This document shows positions 15,989 to 19,343 of a DNA stretch of 19,343 bases, piece after piece. This stretch comes from CAYVBJ01 sp964415185. Its GTDB lineage: Bacteria > Bacteroidota > Rhodothermia > Balneolales > Balneolaceae. The stretch's first letter is position 1. Each line of letters opens with the position of its first letter. Both the position numbers and the translations under genes were made by a program. The notes under the pieces were generated by a model. The model was not told the DNA's origin, made no database searches, and saw only the letters and a list, made by a program, of their open reading frames with translations. The stretch is taken from positions 1-19,343 of the forward strand of contig CAYPZI010000049.1 of the NCBI GenBank assembly GCA_964415185.1, read 5' to 3'.

Positions 15989-16005
15989 TTGGCATATTAA
16001 TTGCA
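15989..16005 (+). promoter_or_regulatory. Sigma-54 (-24/-12) promoter of hsp20
   Basis: TTGGCATATTAATTGCA fits the sigma-54 consensus TTGGCAYGN4TTGCW at all fixed positions but one (A for G at position 8). The invariant GG (15991-15992) and GC (16003-16004) have the required 10-nt spacing. A start near 16016 would give a leader of about 32 nt that includes the Shine-Dalgarno sequence. Confidence 0.72.
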
Positions 16006-16037
16006 TTTATAATAGTGGTAAATTGTTAATTAATATT

Positions 16038-16043
16038 AGGAGG
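16038..16043 (+). promoter_or_regulatory. Strong Shine-Dalgarno sequence of hsp20
   Basis: AGGAGG lies 4 nt before the ATG at 16048. It stands out because most genes in the window have weak or no such sequence, and it implies high translation and confirms the start. Confidence 0.8.
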
Positions 16044-16047
16044 AAAT

Positions 16048-16476
16048 ATGGCACTTACAAGATTTAATCGACCTGAATCAGAAATAGCCGGAAAAAGATT
16101 TTCAGACGTCATGGATGAATTCTTTAGTGATTTTGTTTCTGCCCGAAAAGACAGATTCGTGCCAAGCATAGACGTCTCTGAAACTGACAAAGAATTTGTT
16201 GTTGATGTCTATTTGCCGGGAATTGAAAAGAAAGATATTCAACTGAATGTTGAAAACGGAATGCTCAATATTAGTGGTGAGCGAATATTCAAGAATGAAG
16301 ATAAAGGCAGAAGATATCACAGGGTAGAAACCGAATACGGAAGTTTCAACAGAAAGCTTCAACTGCCTGATAATGTTGATGAAGATTCAATCATCGCAAA
16401 TTATAATAACGGAATATTGACCATTACAATTGAAAAGAGTGAAGACAAAGTTAAAAAGCAAATTTCGATTAAGTAA
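16048..16476 (+). CDS. hsp20: Small heat shock protein, Hsp20/alpha-crystallin family
   Basis: A 142-residue ATP-independent holdase that binds unfolding proteins in large oligomers. The alpha-crystallin domain spans about 38-131. It has VDVYLPGIEKKDI, the strand NVENGMLNISGER, and the signature A-x4-G-I-L (A117 to L124 in ANYNNGIL). The C-terminal I-x-I anchor (I139-S-I141 in KKQISIK) that docks between subunits is intact. The N-terminal ~37 residues are short, as in bacterial class A proteins. Expression seems strongly set up: a sigma-54 promoter and a perfect AGGAGG site. It is flanked by two copies of a structured repeat and followed by a DegP-type protease and a J-domain protein, which fits a stress-response role. 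Confidence 0.96.
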   Translation: MALTRFNRPESEIAGKRFSDVMDEFFSDFVSARKDRFVPSIDVSETDKEFVVDVYLPGIEKKDIQLNVENGMLNISGERIFKNEDKGRRYHRVETEYGSFNRKLQLPDNVDEDSIIANYNNGILTITIEKSEDKVKKQISIK

Positions 16477-16486
16477 TTAATTAAAA

Positions 16487-16565
16487 TTTTCCCCAAACAA
16501 TCCCCTGACGTAGAGAGCAGGTTAGTTAGTGCCGAAGACTGCATTGACCTGCAGCTTCGGCCTTT
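16487..16565 (+). repeat. Structured direct-repeat element, copy B
   Basis: It begins 10 nt after the hsp20 stop with TTTTCCCCAAA, and its 33-nt block (16502-16534) matches copy A with one change. CCTG (16504-16507) can pair with CAGG (16518-16521). The larger hairpin is GCCGAAGACTGCA (16531-16543) with TGCAGCTTCGGC (16550-16561), with one bulged A. Compared with copy A, a G-U becomes A-U and other stem bases change while pairing is kept. The T-run after it is weak (CTTTAATTG), so it is a poorer terminator than copy A. It may cap or process the hsp20 mRNA 3' end. Confidence 0.7.
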
Positions 16566-16667
16566 AATTGTTCTTCACTACTTGAAGATTGTGAGTCTTG
16601 TAACAATAATCCAGCATAATTTCTGTTGAAAAGCTAAAATTAATTTGATAACTAAAAGGGTTTATTT

Positions 16668-18164
16668 ATGAATACGTTAACAAAGGCAATTCTCACTATA
16701 ACCGTGTCACTGCTTGTTTTTGCAGGCATCCATTTTTCAGGGGAAATGGCATCCGATACTTCATCTGCGAAGCATTCAATGCCGGAATTGAAGACCGGAT
16801 CTGAAGTTCAGTCTTCCGATTCAAGAGCGCTGAATACATTGAGTGATTTCAATAACGCCATTGTTGAAATCGCAGAGAAAACTAATCCTGCTGTAGTTAC
16901 AGTTACTACCCGTCAAACGGTTACAATGAGACAACGCTCACCATTCTCTTTGTTTTTTGATGATCCGAGGTTTGATCAGGAGAGGCAATTCCAAAGAGAA
17001 GGCCTGGGCTCAGGTGTGATCGTTTCGGAAGAGGGACATATTCTTACCAACTATCATGTCATTGAAAATGCAGATGAAATAAATGTAATTACATATGGTG
17101 AAGAAGAAATCAGTGCGGAGATTGTCGGTGCCGACCCGGCGAGTGATGTAGCTGTTTTAAAGTTGAATTCGGATGAAACCTATCCGACGGTAAATCTGGG
17201 TAACAGTGAATCATTGAGAGTTGGCGAACTGGTATTTGCCATTGGCAGCCCGCTTTCAAAAGGGCTGGCACATACGGTTTCGATGGGGATCGTTAGTGCA
17301 AAAGGGCGCACAAGTCTTGGTTTAAATCCTTATGAAAGTTACATACAGACAGATGCAGCAATCAATCCCGGAAATTCGGGAGGCGCACTTGTCAATTTTG
17401 ACGGTGAGCTGATTGGAATAAATACGGCTATTGCCAGCCGAACAGGAGGCAGTATGGGTATTGGTTTTGCCATTCCAATTGATATGGCCAAATCCGTTAT
17501 GGAGCAGCTTATAAATGAAGGACGAGTTGTCAGAGGTTATCTTGGAATAGAATTCGGCGCCTTGGTAGATAAAACCATGGCAAGAGCACTTGGCATGAAT
17601 CGCAACTACGGTATTGTGATAGGAAGTGTGGTAAATGGAGGTCCCGCAGATAAAGCCGGTCTCAGGGAAGGAGATGTAATTCTGAAAGTTGAGGGACAGG
17701 AGATTCGCAACTGGGATGCGTTCAGAGTTATTGTAGGCGGTAAAAAACCGGGAGACTCTCTGGGCCTGGAAATATTCAGCGATGGTAATATTAAAAAAGT
17801 AACCGTTGAATTGGGAGAGCAACCGGAAGAAATGGTTGCCGCATTTTCACCTGAATCAAACTCGAATATGAAGGAGTCGTTGGGATTTGATGTGGAAAAC
17901 CTGACTGATAACATAAAGCGTCAGCTTGGTCTTGAAGAGAGTGTAACAGGTGTTATTGTAACCGGAATAGACCAAACAAGTCATGCATACCGCCAGGGTC
18001 TTAGAGAAAATGACATCATTACAAGAGTGGGAAGTAAGAACATTTCATCAGTAAGAGAATTCATGGCTCAAATAAATGCCGTAAAGTCTTCAGCAGAAAG
18101 TGTTGCCTTAATACGCATTATTCGCAACGGTCAACATATATTCGTAGCGTTTGAAGTTTCATAA
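16668..18164 (+). CDS. htrA: Periplasmic DegP/DegQ (HtrA)-type serine protease
   Basis: A Do-family envelope protease/chaperone of 498 residues. The N-terminal hydrophobic segment (about 7-22) exports or anchors it. The trypsin-like domain has the full triad: H130 in LTNYHVIENA, D160 in ASDVAVLKL and S237 in INPGNSGGALV. Two PDZ domains follow, at about 275-370 (RGYLGIEFG ... PGDSLGLEI) and 400-495 (GVIVTGIDQTSHAYRQGLRENDII). A short basic/Phe-rich insert (RQRSPFSLFFDDPRFDQ, about 88-104) is the LA-loop region typical of this family. A strong terminator follows the stop. No good vegetative or sigma-54 promoter is visible in the 190-nt gap after hsp20, so transcription may partly read through from hsp20 across repeat copy B. 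Confidence 0.96.
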   Translation: MNTLTKAILTITVSLLVFAGIHFSGEMASDTSSAKHSMPELKTGSEVQSSDSRALNTLSDFNNAIVEIAEKTNPAVVTVTTRQTVTMRQRSPFSLFFDDPRFDQERQFQREGLGSGVIVSEEGHILTNYHVIENADEINVITYGEEEISAEIVGADPASDVAVLKLNSDETYPTVNLGNSESLRVGELVFAIGSPLSKGLAHTVSMGIVSAKGRTSLGLNPYESYIQTDAAINPGNSGGALVNFDGELIGINTAIASRTGGSMGIGFAIPIDMAKSVMEQLINEGRVVRGYLGIEFGALVDKTMARALGMNRNYGIVIGSVVNGGPADKAGLREGDVILKVEGQEIRNWDAFRVIVGGKKPGDSLGLEIFSDGNIKKVTVELGEQPEEMVAAFSPESNSNMKESLGFDVENLTDNIKRQLGLEESVTGVIVTGIDQTSHAYRQGLRENDIITRVGSKNISSVREFMAQINAVKSSAESVALIRIIRNGQHIFVAFEVS

Positions 18165-18191
18165 AACGCAGGGTCATATAAAAGATAGTTG

Positions 18192-18229
18192 AAATGCCGG
18201 GTTTAAAATTCATATCCGGCATTTTTTTT
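18192..18229 (+). terminator. Rho-independent terminator after htrA
   Basis: AAATGCCGG (18192-18200) pairs with CCGGCATTT (18216-18224) around a 15-nt loop, and the right arm runs into eight T residues (18222-18229). It lies 27 nt after the stop codon and separates htrA from the J-domain gene, which has its own promoter. Confidence 0.85.
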
Positions 18230-18295
18230 GACACTTTGTGGGTATTGATGTCTATATCGTCATCTAAGTTGTGACATATTTGGTGAATATGGGCT

Positions 18296-18312
18296 ATGGC
18301 ATTACTTTTGCA
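18296..18312 (+). promoter_or_regulatory. Sigma-54 (-24/-12) promoter of the J-domain gene
   Basis: ATGGCATTACTTTTGCA has the invariant GG (18298-18299) and GC (18310-18311) with 10-nt spacing, with TGGCA and TTGCA blocks intact; positions 1 and 8 differ from consensus. Initiation near 18322 would leave about 21 nt to the ATG at 18343. Upstream, TGAC/GTCA half-sites (for example GTCA-N9-TGAC at 18259-18275) could serve an activator. Confidence 0.6.
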
Positions 18313-18342
18313 GTTGGTTAAATGAGATAAAAGTTTACAGAG

Positions 18343-19338
18343 ATGAATTATAAAGATTACTATAAAATATTAGGCGTTGACAGAAATGCCTCACAAGAGG
18401 AGATAAAAAAGAAGTACCGCAAACTTGCTGCTAAATATCATCCGGATAAAAATCCCGATGACCCTACTGCCGAGAAAAAATTCAAGGATCTTGGTGAAGC
18501 TTATGAAGTTTTAAAAGATCCGGAAAAGAGAAAGTTGTACGATAAAGTCGGTTCTGACTGGAAACGATATCAGCAAAGCGGCGGACAGAATCATGATTTT
18601 GACTGGAGCCGGTATGCAAATCAGGGCCAGCAGGGGCGTCAATACAGAACGAATATAAATTTTGAAGATATATTCGGGAGACAGGGCGAAAGCGGTGCAG
18701 GGGGTTTCTCAAGCTTTTTTGAGACTCTGTTCGGAGGTGGCGAACAGTTTGGCGGAGCAAGGCGGCAGCAGAAGCAACAACAGCAACGGCGGGCTTCAAC
18801 CGGGTCGAGGCGAGCAAAGGCCGCTACAATGGACCAGGAACATGTTGTATCAATATCTCTGAAAGAAGCGTATGAAGGAACCGAAAAACAGTTCAGGATA
18901 AATGGAGAGAAGGTAAAAGTTAAAATACCTGCCGGAATACAGGATGGAAAAAGGCTGAAACTGAAAGGAAAAGGGGCTGGTTCATCAACGTTAACCGGAA
19001 GTAAGAGAGGCGATCTTTATTTAAAAATCAGGATCAGAGATGAAGGAGGCTATCAGCTCAAAGGAAAGGATATCTACTATGATCATCCGGTTGACTTGTA
19101 CACGGCTGTGTTAGGTGGTGAAACGAAAGTCCCGACTTTGAGCGGCAACATTAAATTAAACATACCGGCAGGAACCTCTGGTGGTAAACTTTTCAGGCTA
19201 AAAGGTTACGGAATGCATGAAATGAAGAACGGTGAAAAAGGCGATTTTTACGTGAGGACAAATATTGATATCCCCGAAAATCTGACTGAGAAGGAAAAAG
19301 AGCTGTTTAAAAAGCTGTCGGATATCAGGAAAAATTGA
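18343..19338 (+). CDS. cbpA: J-domain co-chaperone, CbpA-like (type II DnaJ, no zinc finger)
   Basis: A 331-residue Hsp40 that stimulates the ATPase of DnaK. The J domain is residues 1-70, with the HPD motif at H33-P34-D35. A Gly/Phe-rich part follows (about 85-140, with DIFGRQ and FGGGEQFGGA). A Gln/Arg-rich low-complexity stretch covers about 140-160 (RRQQKQQQQRR). Two C-terminal beta domains come next: GTEKQFRING ... IPAGIQDGKRLKLKGKG, then DHPVDLYTAVLGGETKVPTL ... GGKLFRLKGYGM. No CxxCxGxG repeats are present, so it is CbpA/DjlA-type rather than DnaJ proper. Length is slightly above E. coli CbpA because of the Q/R-rich linker. It has its own sigma-54-type promoter after the htrA terminator. 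The stop lies 5 nt from the window edge. Confidence 0.93.
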   Translation: MNYKDYYKILGVDRNASQEEIKKKYRKLAAKYHPDKNPDDPTAEKKFKDLGEAYEVLKDPEKRKLYDKVGSDWKRYQQSGGQNHDFDWSRYANQGQQGRQYRTNINFEDIFGRQGESGAGGFSSFFETLFGGGEQFGGARRQQKQQQQRRASTGSRRAKAATMDQEHVVSISLKEAYEGTEKQFRINGEKVKVKIPAGIQDGKRLKLKGKGAGSSTLTGSKRGDLYLKIRIRDEGGYQLKGKDIYYDHPVDLYTAVLGGETKVPTLSGNIKLNIPAGTSGGKLFRLKGYGMHEMKNGEKGDFYVRTNIDIPENLTEKEKELFKKLSDIRKN

Positions 19339-19343
19339 TTTTA

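Larger units (their letters stand above)
15665..16047. other. Regulatory region upstream of hsp20
   Basis: From left to right: two copies of an (A)ATTAA(A)CCGGGTT motif (about 15663-15675 and 15713-15726), the second within an imperfect GAGAGT...ACTCTC stem without a T-run. Next come structured repeat copy A (15778-15856), an ATGAC-N5-GTCAT inverted repeat (15902-15916), the sigma-54 promoter (15989-16005) and a strong ribosome binding site. No normal-sized gene is present. Confidence 0.7.

Noticed and set aside
15778..16565. Integron-like cassette: hsp20 between two attC sites
   Set aside because: The direct repeats with hairpins suggested it, but the conserved RYYYAAC and GTTRRRY ends of attC are absent and the stems carry terminator features instead.
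16626..16654. Vegetative promoter for htrA (TTGAAA-N17-TAACTA)
   Set aside because: The -10 box is poor and the implied start at about 16661 would leave no room for a ribosome binding site.
17322..17822. 166-codon minus-strand frame inside htrA
   Set aside because: Antisense to the protease and PDZ domains, with composition unlike a real protein and no promoter or ribosome site.

Overview
The window looks like a chromosomal segment of a Gram-negative bacterium of the Balneolota/Rhodothermota type (FCB group). The evidence is a large secreted BNR-repeat protein with a C-terminal type IX secretion sorting domain (FPNPFNPST motif), a type II lipoprotein, an LA_2272-like surface repeat protein, a mitochondrial-type (ALDH4A1-like) P5C dehydrogenase, moderate GC content, and mostly weak Shine-Dalgarno sequences. 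This assignment is inferred from protein style only; there is no rRNA in the window.

Layout. Positions 1-548 (minus) hold the 5' part of a gene of the family often labelled '3-methyladenine DNA glycosylase'. It is divergent from a UbiA-family prenyltransferase (624-1517) and a one-cysteine thioredoxin-like protein (1533-2159). A convergent minus-strand pair follows: a small lipoprotein (5074-5490) and a 966-residue secreted BNR protein (2162-5062). Divergent from these is a class-III aminotransferase (5578-6765). Positions 6766-7694 are mostly non-coding and rich in palindromes, with one 67-residue membrane protein. Then come pruA (7695-9326), an LA_2272-like repeat protein (9477-10055), and a minus-strand run sppA -> MBL hydrolase -> TIM-barrel isomerase (13980 down to 10220). 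A PYROXD2/phytoene-desaturase-like oxidoreductase (14084-15664) is divergent from sppA.

The right end (about 15,700-19,338) is a protein-quality cluster: hsp20, a DegP/HtrA-type protease and a CbpA-like J-domain protein. A small holdase, a periplasmic protease/chaperone and an Hsp70 co-chaperone fit one stress response. The hsp20 and J-domain genes each have a good match to the sigma-54 -24/-12 promoter (15989-16005 and 18296-18312), which suggests activation by an enhancer-binding protein.

The most unusual signal is a pair of about 78-bp elements in direct orientation flanking hsp20 (15778-15856 and 16487-16565). They share a 33-nt block with one mismatch, and each has a small hairpin plus a larger bulged hairpin whose stem differs between copies by changes that preserve pairing. 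I do not recognise this as a known RNA family. It may be a terminator-containing small RNA, a 3'-UTR element or a dispersed structured repeat.
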